A stretch of DNA of 64,000 nucleotides from Cyanobium sp. AMD-g (GTDB lineage: Bacteria > Cyanobacteriota > Cyanobacteriia > PCC-6307 > Cyanobiaceae): the NCBI RefSeq assembly GCF_024346395.1, contig NZ_JAGQCW010000001.1:62001-126000 (forward strand). Reading direction: 5' to 3'. Both the position numbers and the translations under genes were made by a program. The notes under the pieces are model-generated. The model did not search any database. It was not told the origin of the DNA and saw only the letters and a list, made by a program, of their open reading frames with translations. Positions 1 through 7,596 of the stretch are shown here, in pieces. Every line of letters begins with the position of its first letter. The stretch's first letter is position 1.

Positions 1-117
1 TCAAGGGCAGAGTTACCACGGAGGCGAGCCGTGGATCCAGGACGTTCCAGGGGATCGCCGCCGACTCTGCTGTCCTCGCCGGGCATGAAGACTCACGCCC
101 AAGACCAATGCCAGGAC

Positions 118-510
118 ATGGTGACTGAACTGTTTCAGCAGATCGGCACGCGCCAAATGGAGGTGGAGTGGCGGAACAAAGAGTCTCAAGTGCTCTGATG
201 GCCGTGATCTGCGAAAACTGGTCGATCATGACCACCCTGATCTCACGGCCAGCCGTCAATGTGAGTTCCTGGGCCTGCATCGCGCCGCATTGCGTACGTG
301 GCTGTGCCGGTGAGTGAATTCACGCCACCAACCATGGCCATGACCGAGGCCATTGACCTGGAGCATTCCACCGCCGGCAGCTGTCGGATGATGCAGCACC
401 TGGGCTGATACGGGATCCCGACCTGCCGTGATTTTGTCCGAAGGCTCATGCAGCGCAGAGGATTGCTGGCGATCTACCGGAAGCCTCGCGCTCCAACCAT
501 GTCGCCCTGA
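118..510 (+). pseudogene. Degenerate IS3-family transposase (orfA tail plus orfB 5' part)
   Basis: Read across three frames, this stretch recovers pieces of an IS3-type transposase. Bases 118-198 give an OrfA-like C-terminus (TELFQQIGTRQMEVEW) ending in a stop. Bases 203-313 give the start of OrfB (LVDHDHPDLTASRQCEFLGL), which hits a TGA. A later frame from about 320 gives AIDLEHSTAGSCRMMQHLG, an in-frame stop, then FVRRLMQRRGLLAIYRKPR, the usual OrfB segment before the DDE catalytic core. The core itself is absent. Several stops and frame changes make it non-functional. It lies downstream of the P450 gene and marks past insertion. Family assignment rests on motif memory, not a search. Confidence 0.72.
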
Positions 511-549
511 CACCGTTTCCTTCTGGATCAACTTGGTGGCACTACACGC

Positions 550-1761
550 CTAGGCCGACCGCTGATCAAAGGCCACCGGCAACGCCTTGAGCCCGCGCAG
601 CTCCAGGTTGTCCTGATACGCCAGGGGGTCACCGGTCAGGCGCAGCCCTGAGCAGCGCCGCAGCAGTGCGGTGAAGGCGACGCTGGCCTCCATCCGGGCC
701 AGGGCCGCCCCCAGGCAGTAGTGGGGCCCATGGCCGAAGGCGAGGTGGACGTCGAACCGGCGTCGTACATCAAGCCGGTCGGGATCCGGGAACCGGGCCG
801 GGTCGCGATTGGCGGCGGCGAACATCAGGTACACCAGCTCCCCCTTGCGGATCGAACGGCCGCCGATCGTCAGATCCTCCCCCGCCTCTCGAGCCATGAA
901 CTGCACCGTGCCGTCGTAGCGGAGGAACTCCTCCACAGCATTCGGAATCAGCGACGGGTCGTCGCGCAGCACCTGGAGTTGCTCTGGGTGGCGCAGCAGG
1001 GCCAGCAGGCCGTTGCCGATCAGGTGGGTGGTGGTCTCGTGGCCGGCCGCCAGGAACAGATTGGCATTGGCGATCAGCTCCGTCTCACTGAGCCGGTCGC
1101 CATCAATCTCGGCGTGAACCAGCAGGCTCAACAGATCGTCGCTGGGTGTCGCCCGGCGCTTTTCGAACTCCGCACCGAAAAACTCCGTCAGCTCGTGGGT
1201 GCTCTGCAACGCCCGTTGGTACTGCTCGGGGGTCACGGCGGACGGGTCGGTGCCGAAGATCGCCGAAAAATCGTCCGACCAGCGCTTGAGGCTTTCCAGG
1301 TCGCCCGTTTCGAGGCCGAGCAGGCGGGCGATCACCCGGGCCGGCAACGGAAAAGCGAAGTCCGCGATCACATCGAAGCGGCCCTGCTTCGGCAGGCGGT
1401 GCAGCAGCTCATCGACCAGGGTCTCAACGGCCGGCCGCAGGTGGTCCACGGCCCGTGGCGTGAACACCTTGGCCACCAGGGCCCGGAGCCGATGGTGCCG
1501 TTCCGGGTCCGTGATGTTCATCTGGGCACCGATGACTTCGAAGAGCCGCTGCAGTTCGGGGCACCCGGCCCGCTCACCCATCCCGCCGGCACGATCGGAG
1601 CGCAGCCGTGTGTCCTGGGTGGCTGCCACCACATCGTCGTAGCGGGTCAGCACCCAGGCCCCGAACGGTTCATGCCAGTGGACCGGGTCTTTACGCCGCA
1701 ACGCGGCGTAGGTCGGGTAAGGATCAACCAGCATCGCCGGGCTGAACATGGCTGCGGTCAT
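550..1761 (-). CDS. Cytochrome P450
   Basis: A 403-residue soluble bacterial P450, a heme monooxygenase that would need a ferredoxin or flavodoxin reductant. The I-helix oxygen-binding motif AGHETTT is at residues 239-245, the K-helix ExxR at E278/R281, and the heme-ligand loop FGHGPHYCLG at 342-351 with Cys349 as thiolate ligand. There is no membrane anchor. Length and motifs fit the CYP107-like class of bacterial P450s; the substrate cannot be read from sequence. No ferredoxin or reductase gene is adjacent. It lies between an IS3 remnant and small accessory genes, which suggests it was acquired. Confidence 0.95.
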   Translation of the reverse strand: MTAAMFSPAMLVDPYPTYAALRRKDPVHWHEPFGAWVLTRYDDVVAATQDTRLRSDRAGGMGERAGCPELQRLFEVIGAQMNITDPERHHRLRALVAKVFTPRAVDHLRPAVETLVDELLHRLPKQGRFDVIADFAFPLPARVIARLLGLETGDLESLKRWSDDFSAIFGTDPSAVTPEQYQRALQSTHELTEFFGAEFEKRRATPSDDLLSLLVHAEIDGDRLSETELIANANLFLAAGHETTTHLIGNGLLALLRHPEQLQVLRDDPSLIPNAVEEFLRYDGTVQFMAREAGEDLTIGGRSIRKGELVYLMFAAANRDPARFPDPDRLDVRRRFDVHLAFGHGPHYCLGAALARMEASVAFTALLRRCSGLRLTGDPLAYQDNLELRGLKALPVAFDQRSA

Positions 1762-1813
1762 GGCCGGGAGGATGACGCCGTCACGGTAACGAGAAGCTCA
1801 TGCCCTCTTAGGA

Positions 1814-1836
1814 CCTCGGCCTTTTAGAGGCCGAGG
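1814..1836. terminator. Strong hairpin between the P450 and DUF1801 genes
   Basis: A perfect 8-bp inverted repeat (CCTCGGCC / GGCCGAGG) with a 7-base loop. It overlaps the stop codon of the DUF1801 gene and lies before the P450 start. There is no long T-run on the minus strand after the stem, so factor-independent termination is uncertain. It could still separate the upstream pair from the P450. Confidence 0.4.
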
Positions 1837-2216
1837 GCCTTCCTGCGTTCCTCCATCGCAGCCAGAAGAACGGCCCTTACCTCGGCGGATTGAGCCATTG
1901 CAATATTGCGCACCTTGATGTGCCTGAGCGCCTTGCCCGTCCCCTCAAGGAGTGAGTCTATTGAGGTGATACTGGCTCCGTGGTAGAAGCCGAGATTGGC
2001 GTAGGTCTTCTGCGGCATGATGTAGGCATAGGCTTCAGACATCTTCTTCTCACCGTAGCCATAGGCAGCCGAAGGTTCTCCGGGTCTGGGTACCTCCGTG
2101 GAGTCTGGGTGTAACTCGGAGATCAATCCCCTGAGGGCCCAGCAGATTTCAGCCACATCCTTCGATGCGGCCATCACCACCTCTTGGAATGTCCCCAGCC
2201 TGGTGATGCTGTTCAT
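1824..2216 (-). CDS. DUF1801 domain protein
   Basis: A 130-residue protein of the DUF1801 (YdhG-like) family; the molecular function is unknown. The family core is visible as GEPSAAYGYGEKKMSEAYAY, then an aromatic stretch ending NLGFYHGA, and a charged C-terminus (AMEERRKALGL). The start at 2216 overlaps the stop of the upstream DUF3592 gene by 4 bases, suggesting translational coupling. A second ATG at 2174, preceded by GAGGTGGTG, would give a 116-residue product nearer the usual family length and is a real alternative. Confidence 0.85.
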   Translation of the reverse strand: MNSITRLGTFQEVVMAASKDVAEICWALRGLISELHPDSTEVPRPGEPSAAYGYGEKKMSEAYAYIMPQKTYANLGFYHGASITSIDSLLEGTGKALRHIKVRNIAMAQSAEVRAVLLAAMEERRKALGL

Positions 2217-2542
2217 CGCCAGGCCAGATGGGCGGCGAGCGCCAGGATGCCAACGCCGAAGATGAGCCAGGACAGCCAGTCTGACGGTGCCGTGTTATCC
2301 AGCACAGCTGCGGCAGGATTCTTCGAAGAGACGCGATAGTCGATATAGATTTCACCGCCCACCTCGTAGCGATAACGCAGTACCGGTTTCATCGTTTCCA
2401 GATCCGTGTCATCCACCCGCGACCCGATGACGTGCCCCTTCATCCTCGGCCACTGCCTGGCTTGCTGGGATCGATCCCTCAACCACAGGCCCAGGGCAAC
2501 GAACGCGATGCCGGTCAGGAATGTGATGGTGGCGAACACCAT
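2213..2542 (-). CDS. Small membrane protein, DUF3592-like
   Basis: About 109 residues from the ATG at 2542. A hydrophobic N-terminus (TITFLTGIAFVALGLWL), a soluble middle with a DUF3592-type strand pattern (PVLRYRYEVGGEIYIDYRVS), then a second membrane segment (WLSWLIFGVGILALAAHL). Function unknown. The soluble part is shorter than typical DUF3592 proteins: the YRVSS strand runs directly into the NPAAAVLD segment, hinting at a small internal deletion. A GTG at 2593 would add 17 polar residues before the first helix; I prefer the ATG because the membrane helix then starts the protein. It overlaps the DUF1801 start by 4 bases. Confidence 0.7.
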   Translation of the reverse strand: MVFATITFLTGIAFVALGLWLRDRSQQARQWPRMKGHVIGSRVDDTDLETMKPVLRYRYEVGGEIYIDYRVSSKNPAAAVLDNTAPSDWLSWLIFGVGILALAAHLAWR

Positions 2543-2650
2543 GGAAGCTGATGCATCGTCGCCATGACTCTCAGAATCTCCTGTTCTGTGCACCGGATAA
2601 GTTGCACCACAATGATGGCTCCATGGCCAACGGGACGGCTGCCTTCCGAT

Positions 2651-3157
2651 TCAACCCTTGCCGCCGGACTCCAGGGCCAGGAGCTGGCGGCGCAGCAGTG
2701 CTGCGAGCAGAGCACGCTCCTCCGCCGTCGTGGCTTCCTCCAGCAGCTCCCGCTCCCGTCCAAGGATCTGAGGCAGCACGGCCTCCACGCGCTGTGCGCC
2801 CTTGGCCGTGAGCCGTACCAGGACGCTGCGTCGATCCATGCTCTCGCGGTGCCTCTCGACCAGACCGTCGCTCTCCAGGCGGTCGATCCGGTTGGTCATC
2901 GCGCCCGAGGACAGCATCAGGGCCCCGTAGAGCTCGGTGGGGGTGAGCTGGTGCGGCGGCGGCTGTCGCCTCAGGGTGGCCAGCACATCAAAGGACCAGA
3001 CGCTGAGTCCATGGGGAGCCAGCAGCGTTTCGCGCTGACGCTCCAGCAACCTGGCCATGCGCAGGATGCGCCCCACCACCGCCAGGGAGGAGACATCCAG
3101 TGCCGGGGACGCCTGATGCCACTGCCCAAGGATCTGGTCGATGCGGTCGGAGTCCAT
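2651..3157 (-). CDS. MarR-family transcriptional regulator
   Basis: A 168-residue winged-helix repressor. The N-terminal helix (SSLAVVGRILRMARLLERQ) contributes to the dimer; the recognition segment LSSGAMTNRIDRLESDGLVE and the wing RESMDRRSVLVRLTAKG are typical MarR features. Proteins of this family usually bind palindromes and release DNA on binding small aromatic or phenolic ligands or on oxidation. The gene is transcribed divergently from the transporter run starting at 3225, with two palindromes between them, so it probably represses both itself and that run. The ligand is not predictable. There is no cysteine in the protein, arguing against an OhrR-like thiol sensor. Confidence 0.95.
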   Translation of the reverse strand: MDSDRIDQILGQWHQASPALDVSSLAVVGRILRMARLLERQRETLLAPHGLSVWSFDVLATLRRQPPPHQLTPTELYGALMLSSGAMTNRIDRLESDGLVERHRESMDRRSVLVRLTAKGAQRVEAVLPQILGRERELLEEATTAEERALLAALLRRQLLALESGGKG

Positions 3158-3170
3158 GGAACGAGGATAG

Positions 3171-3182
3171 CTTGACGTCGAG
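3171..3182. promoter_or_regulatory. Putative MarR operator, site 1
   Basis: CTTGACGTCGAG, an imperfect palindrome (10 of 12 positions symmetric) just upstream of the marR start. It matches site 2 at 10 of 12 positions and is offset from it by 42 bases, four helical turns. Assignment as the MarR operator is inference from position and symmetry. Confidence 0.6.
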
Positions 3183-3212
3183 ACACCTTGCCTCTAGCTT
3201 CAGGCCAAGTCT

Positions 3213-3224
3213 CTTGATATCGAG
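3213..3224. promoter_or_regulatory. Putative MarR operator, site 2
   Basis: CTTGATATCGAG, flanked by T and A so that the symmetry extends outward. It ends directly before the proposed ATG of the first transporter gene. Binding here would block transcription or translation start of the run. It is the second copy of the element at 3171. Confidence 0.6.
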
Positions 3225-3728
3225 ATGTCTTGTCCTGGTCTGGCCCGCCCGGTGGCGCCCACCGTCCCCGTCATCCCGGCCTTGCCCATCGCCCTGGCTC
3301 TCCTCGCCGGAGCTCTGCTGCCGGTGCAGGCGGCCATGAACGCCCAGCTGGCCGACTCGCTTGAGTCCGTTCCTCTCGCCGCCGCCCTCTCCTATCTGGT
3401 GGGCTCGGCAACGTTGGTCGCGCTGCTGCTCAGTCGCCTCTTCCCCGCACCCGACTGGCGTTCGATCCGCACGGCACCACGCTGGACCCTCCTGGCTGGG
3501 GTTCTCGGCGCCTGGTACGTGAGCTCCAGCACCCTGGTGATCACCACTCTTGGCGCCACCATGACGCTGGGTCTGGTGGTGGCTGGCCAGGCGGTCGCGG
3601 GCCTTGTCATGGATCACCACGGTTGGCTGGGGCTCCCTCGCCAGCGACTTGGTGCCCGGGGCTACGCCGCCGTGGCGCTGTTCCTGGCGGCCATGACTCT
3701 GCTCACCCAGGCGGGGGGAGCACGATGA
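3225..3728 (+). CDS. DMT-type small membrane protein (DUF606/YdcZ-like), first of a pair
   Basis: A 167-residue protein with about five hydrophobic segments, containing the DUF606 signature near the start (LLPVQAAMNAQLADSLESVP) and the repeat-like ending GLVMDHHGWLG. Proteins of this group are half-size drug/metabolite transporters, often in pairs. Substrate unknown. It is the first gene of a MarR-controlled run and overlaps the next gene by 4 bases (ATGA). The first residues are poorly hydrophobic, so a start a few codons downstream is possible. Confidence 0.85.
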   Translation: MSCPGLARPVAPTVPVIPALPIALALLAGALLPVQAAMNAQLADSLESVPLAAALSYLVGSATLVALLLSRLFPAPDWRSIRTAPRWTLLAGVLGAWYVSSSTLVITTLGATMTLGLVVAGQAVAGLVMDHHGWLGLPRQRLGARGYAAVALFLAAMTLLTQAGGAR

Positions 3729-4228
3729 ACCTTCTCTCGGCCCTCCTCTGTGCGTTCTCGGCAGGGGGTCTGCTTTCCGTCGGTGGGGCAGCCAACGCCC
3801 GTCTGGCTGGATTACTGCGTTCGGCCACCGCCGCCGCCACGATCAACTTCCTGGTGGGGGCCACGGCCCTCAGCCTGCTGGTTTGCCTCGGCGGCTACAG
3901 AGCCAACATCATCGAGCGATTGGCCGGGGTCCCGCCCTGGGTCCTCTGCGGCGGCATGCTCGGTGCCCTCTACGTGACCCTGGCCACCCTGGTGATCCCC
4001 AGGCTCGGGCTCACCGCCACCACCATGACGGTGGTCTTCAGCCAGTTGATCGGCTCGCTGATGATCGACCACTGGGGCTGGCTTGGGGTCCCCCAACGGC
4101 CGAATGGGCCAAGCCGCTGGCTGGCGGTGCTGCTGCTCCTGCTTGCCGTGGCGCTGCGCCGGAGCGAGACCTCCACCTCGACCTCCACCTCGAGCGCCAC
4201 CTCCCCCCGATCCAGCTCCCATGACTGA
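3725..4228 (+). CDS. DMT-type small membrane protein (DUF606/YdcZ-like), second of a pair
   Basis: 167 residues, paralogous to the preceding gene: GGAANARLAGLLRSATAAATINFLVG parallels its N-terminal signature and LIGSLMIDHWGWLG its C-terminal one. The two probably form a heterodimeric transporter. The ATG at 3725 overlaps the upstream stop by 4 bases. The C-terminus ends in a low-complexity Thr/Ser tail (ETSTSTSTSS) encoded by an imperfect 12-base repeat near 4167-4200. It overlaps the MFS gene by 8 bases. Confidence 0.85.
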   Translation: MNLLSALLCAFSAGGLLSVGGAANARLAGLLRSATAAATINFLVGATALSLLVCLGGYRANIIERLAGVPPWVLCGGMLGALYVTLATLVIPRLGLTATTMTVVFSQLIGSLMIDHWGWLGVPQRPNGPSRWLAVLLLLLAVALRRSETSTSTSTSSATSPRSSSHD

Positions 4229-5411
4229 CTCCCCGGGCCATCTGCGGGTGGGGATGGCCTTCTCCGCCTTTCTGGTCATCGGTGCCGTGGAGGCGGCCTT
4301 CGGTGTCCTGGTTCCTTCGCTGCTGGACACCTTCGACCTGAGCACGGCGTCGGTGACGCTGTTGCTGGCCAGCCAGATCGGCGGTTACACCCTCGCTGCG
4401 TTGTTCAACGGTGTGGTGCACAACCGCCTGGGGCTGGGCCGGATGCTGGTGGTGGCGTTCTCGTTGCTGGTGTCGGCCCTGCTGGTGTACGCCCTGACCC
4501 CCCGCTGGGACCTGATGGTGGCGGGTGGTGTGGCTCTGGGGCTGGGCATCGGCCCGATCGATGCCGGCCTCAACACGGCCGTGGCCCGGCACGAAGCCGG
4601 GGCCGCTCTGATCGGCCCGCTGCATGGCTTCTACGGCGTCGGGGCCTGCGTGGGCCCGGTGATCGCCACCACGCTGCTGGCGCTGGGAAGCGGGTGGCGC
4701 CTGGTCTACGTGGTGCTGGCTGGCCTGGTCGGCCTGCTCCTGCTTGGGGTGTGGCGCCAGCGCCGGGGCTGCCTGTGGCAACGGCCGCCTGCGGCGGAGG
4801 GCAGTGACTGGAGAGTCCTGGGGCAGGCGCTTCGGCTGCCATCCGTGCGGCTGAGCGGCCTGGTGCTGCTCTGTGCTGTGGGCATCGAGGCTTCGATCGG
4901 CACCTGGGCCTTCAGCGTTCAGCACCTCGGCCGCTCCCAACCGGCCGTAGCTGCCGGGATCGGCGTCAGCCTCTACTGGCTGGGGCTCACCATCGGCCGC
5001 TTCTGTTTCGCCGGGCTGGTGGCACGGCTCGGCGGGATCCGATGGATCGCCTGCTCGCTTGGGCTGCTGCTGGCCGCCCAGATCGGCTGGTCCCATGGGG
5101 CCGTGCCGTTGGTCGCCCTGCCGCTGATGGGATTCGCCCTTGCCGCGATCTTTCCGGCCACGATCCTGCTGATCCCGCAGCGCCTGCCAGCCCATCTGGT
5201 GCCTGCCGCTGTCGGCTTCGGCACCAGTGCCGCCAGTGCCGGTGCCGTTCTGCTTCCCGCGTCGCTCGGCTGGATCGCCGCTGCCATCGGCCTGCCGGCG
5301 TTGCCTGGCCTGCTGGTGCCGGCGGTGCTGGGCCTGGCTGTCCTCTACGGCCTGCTGCTCCAGGCTCCCGAACCCGCAACGAACTCCTTACCCCTTCCTC
5401 GTCATGGTTGA
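4221..5411 (+). CDS. MFS transporter
   Basis: A 396-residue major facilitator with about 12 hydrophobic helices. The N-terminal half carries IGAVEAAFGVLVPSLLDTF and the helix 2-3 loop NRLGLGRML; the C-terminal half has LYWLGLTIGRF and a second RLGGIRWI loop. The general layout resembles the FucP/YbjJ-like group of sugar or drug exporters. Substrate unknown. The start at 4221 was chosen over upstream in-frame starts because it overlaps the previous stop by only 8 bases and begins just before helix 1. Third gene of the MarR-facing run. Confidence 0.9.
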   Translation: MTDSPGHLRVGMAFSAFLVIGAVEAAFGVLVPSLLDTFDLSTASVTLLLASQIGGYTLAALFNGVVHNRLGLGRMLVVAFSLLVSALLVYALTPRWDLMVAGGVALGLGIGPIDAGLNTAVARHEAGAALIGPLHGFYGVGACVGPVIATTLLALGSGWRLVYVVLAGLVGLLLLGVWRQRRGCLWQRPPAAEGSDWRVLGQALRLPSVRLSGLVLLCAVGIEASIGTWAFSVQHLGRSQPAVAAGIGVSLYWLGLTIGRFCFAGLVARLGGIRWIACSLGLLLAAQIGWSHGAVPLVALPLMGFALAAIFPATILLIPQRLPAHLVPAAVGFGTSAASAGAVLLPASLGWIAAAIGLPALPGLLVPAVLGLAVLYGLLLQAPEPATNSLPLPRHG

Positions 5412-6378
5412 CATCGGACTGACCCACGTGGCCCTCCCGGTCACGGATCTTGAGCGCAGCCTGACCTTCTATGCCACCTACACCGACCTGCGGGTGGTCC
5501 ACCAGCGGGGAAGCGAGGCAGGGTCGCGTGTCGCCTGGATCGGCGACGGCACCCGGCCCTTCGTGGTGGTGCTGATCGAGACTCCAGCGGTTGAGGCTCC
5601 ATTGCGGCCCCTAGGCCATCTCGGGGTGGGTTGCGCCACACCGCAACGGCTGCGGGAGCTTTGCGCGCTGGCCCGGGCCCGGGGGGTGCTGGTGTTAGAG
5701 CCCAGGGACGACGGGCCGCCGGTGGGGCTTTGGGCCTTCCTGCGTGATCCCGATGGCCACACCCTTGAGCTCTCCTATGGCCAGGAGATCGGCCGGAGTC
5801 AAGGACTCGATCCACGCCTGCACTGGCTGGCTGAACCACCCCGCTGGGAGTGGGATGCCGCCAGCGGCGGCCTGCGGGTCTGGCCGGCCGGCGGCACCGA
5901 CTTCTGGCAGCGCACCCACTACGGCTTCGAGGCCGACAACGGCCATGCCCTGCTCATGGAGGCGGCCGGTGATGTGGTGTGTACCACCCGGGTGTCGGCC
6001 CATCCCCGCCATCGCTACGACCAGGCCGGGCTGCTGCTGCGGCTGTCGCCGGCCAGCTGGATCAAGACGTCGGTGGAGTTCGAACCGGACGGCCCCAACA
6101 GGCTCGGCGCGGTGGTGACCAACGCCCAGGCCTCCGACTGGTCAACCCAACCCCTGGATCGGGCGATCACGACGGTGTGGTTCCGGCTGCGCCGCCAGGG
6201 CCGTGATGTCATCGCCGACTCCAGCCTGGATGGGGAGCATTGGGAGCAGCTGCGGATGGCACGGCTGCACGAGCTCAGCGAGTCGGGGCCGGTGCTGATC
6301 GGTCTGTATGCCTGCAGCCCCACGGCGGCTGGCTTCATGGCGGAGTTCGATCAGTTCGACTGCCGATCGGGACAGTGA
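5404..6378 (+). CDS. Two-domain VOC (glyoxalase-like) plus DUF1349 protein
   Basis: 324 residues. Residues 1-127 are a VOC/glyoxalase domain with candidate metal ligands His8 (THVALP), His72 (GHLGV) and Glu122 (HTLELSYG). Residues about 138-320 are a DUF1349 domain, a concanavalin-like fold, with its signature strands DFWQRTHYGFEADNGH (166-181), YDQAGLLLRL (205-214), ASWIKTSVEFEPDG (217-230) and SDWSTQPL. DUF1349 is suspected to bind carbohydrates or small ligands; the VOC domain suggests an enzyme or binding protein acting on a reactive metabolite or antibiotic. The start overlaps the MFS stop by 8 bases. The domain pairing is unusual; I know of no characterised example. Confidence 0.88.
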   Translation: MVDIGLTHVALPVTDLERSLTFYATYTDLRVVHQRGSEAGSRVAWIGDGTRPFVVVLIETPAVEAPLRPLGHLGVGCATPQRLRELCALARARGVLVLEPRDDGPPVGLWAFLRDPDGHTLELSYGQEIGRSQGLDPRLHWLAEPPRWEWDAASGGLRVWPAGGTDFWQRTHYGFEADNGHALLMEAAGDVVCTTRVSAHPRHRYDQAGLLLRLSPASWIKTSVEFEPDGPNRLGAVVTNAQASDWSTQPLDRAITTVWFRLRRQGRDVIADSSLDGEHWEQLRMARLHELSESGPVLIGLYACSPTAAGFMAEFDQFDCRSGQ

Positions 6379-6384
6379 AGGCGT

Positions 6385-6928
6385 GATGTCACCACCGCAT
6401 AGTGGCTCTGAACAAAACCAAAGGGATACATGTTTGACGAGATGCCGCCAAGCGTGATGTCCGCGTCAAGTTAGCCGAACAGCCTGAGACCGGAACCCAG
6501 GAGCACGGGGATGACGGTCAGCGTCAACTCCTTGATGAGACCGGCCGCCAGGAACGACTGGATGACTTTGTCGCCATCCACATACAGATGCTGGTGACCT
6601 GCTGCCGAAGCACGGCGGACCACTTCAGCCGGGCTCTCTCGGCTCAACTGAACGCTCTCTGGGAGTCCAGCTGGAAGCTGTTTGATGGAATGGCTCAGGA
6701 CGTACACTGGCATGGCGCCGTAGGGCCACTCTGGAAAGCTGAGCACCTTCTCGAAGGTTCCCCGTCCCATGATCAGCGCATCGATCGTCCCGATGAATTG
6801 CGCATAGCCACAGTCTTCGCCGGGCGGGACCGTTGCATGGGCCGATCCAGCCAATCGATGGAGCCGTCCGTGCGGGCGATGAAGCCATCCAGGCTGGTGG
6901 CGATGAAGACGCAGCACTTGGCGCTCAT
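6385..6928 (-). pseudogene. Broken RibD-C/dihydrofolate-reductase-like gene
   Basis: The ATG at 6928 opens a typical family N-terminus (MSAKCCVFIATSLDGFIAR), followed by DGSIDWLD. A one-base frameshift then moves the reading frame to HATVPPGEDCGYAQF, MGRGTFEKVLSFPEWPYG and the rest of the domain. After GSGLRLFG there is an in-frame TAA (6471-6473), but the same frame continues with LDADITLGG and YPFGFVQSHYAVV, the expected family C-terminus. So one frameshift and one nonsense mutation interrupt a RibD C-terminal/DHFR-like reductase. The ATG overlaps the stop of the upstream methyltransferase by 4 bases. End coordinate approximate. Confidence 0.8.
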
Positions 6929-7596
6929 GGGGTCCTGCTGAAGCTGTCAGCCATGGTCCCATCCATGCACTCGGATGAGCGATCGGCTAAAGCAGTCCTT
7001 GCGATCGCGACAATGCCATAGCGCCCCTTGTCACGGCCACGGGTGGGCGGGTTGATGAACTCGGCGTGTTCAATGCTGGCATCCAGTGACTTCAGGATGG
7101 TGATGACGGCAGATGGTGCGTGTGAGTCGTAGAAAAATGTCTGACCGAACATCGTGTCGGTGAATGGCGGATGGTCTGAGCCGCCCACCGTCAGGATCAG
7201 TCTTGAACCCTGCCGCAGGCTACCCAGTACTCTGCTCAGAATCGGCTCGTGGTGTTCGCGTGGAATGTGGAACAACGAGTCCCAGATGACGGCCCCATCG
7301 TAGGTCTCGTCGGGTTCAAACGTCTCCATCTCCGCTTGTCGCCAGCGACCAGCAGGAAATCGCTCCTTGGCCAGGGCGAGCAGGTTTTCCGCTTGATCAA
7401 TGCCGGTGACGGCCATGCCCTTCTGCAACAGGAACTCGGCCACGGGTCGGCCTGTGCCGCAACCCAGGTCAAGCACTTTGGCAGGTTTGGGAAGCTGCTG
7501 CGTCAAACGCTCCAGGAAGGGAACTTCATAGGGAAGCAGGCTTTCGCGGGCGGAGTCCCAGTCTTTGACGATGGCGTTGTAGCTTTGGCGATTCAT
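6925..7596 (-). CDS. Class I SAM-dependent methyltransferase
   Basis: A 223-residue Rossmann-fold methyltransferase. Motif I is VLDLGCGTGRPVAEF, followed by the acidic residue ending strand 2 (VTGID) and the motif IV region YDGAVIWDSLFHIP. Fits the broad Methyltransf_11/25 group that methylates small molecules; substrate not predictable. The C-terminal 30 residues are less family-like and run into the broken reductase gene with a 4-base overlap, so the two were once co-translated. Confidence 0.9.
   Translation of the reverse strand: MNRQSYNAIVKDWDSARESLLPYEVPFLERLTQQLPKPAKVLDLGCGTGRPVAEFLLQKGMAVTGIDQAENLLALAKERFPAGRWRQAEMETFEPDETYDGAVIWDSLFHIPREHHEPILSRVLGSLRQGSRLILTVGGSDHPPFTDTMFGQTFFYDSHAPSAVITILKSLDASIEHAEFINPPTRGRDKGRYGIVAIARTALADRSSECMDGTMADSFSRTP

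Noticed and set aside
4165-4205. Short repetitive CCACCTCGACCT-like DNA
   Set aside because: Explained as the Thr/Ser-rich C-terminal tail of the second DMT gene; not an intergenic repeat.
4038-5195. Minus-strand open frame of 385 codons
   Set aside because: Antisense to the MFS transporter, rich in Gln/Pro/His and without any domain.
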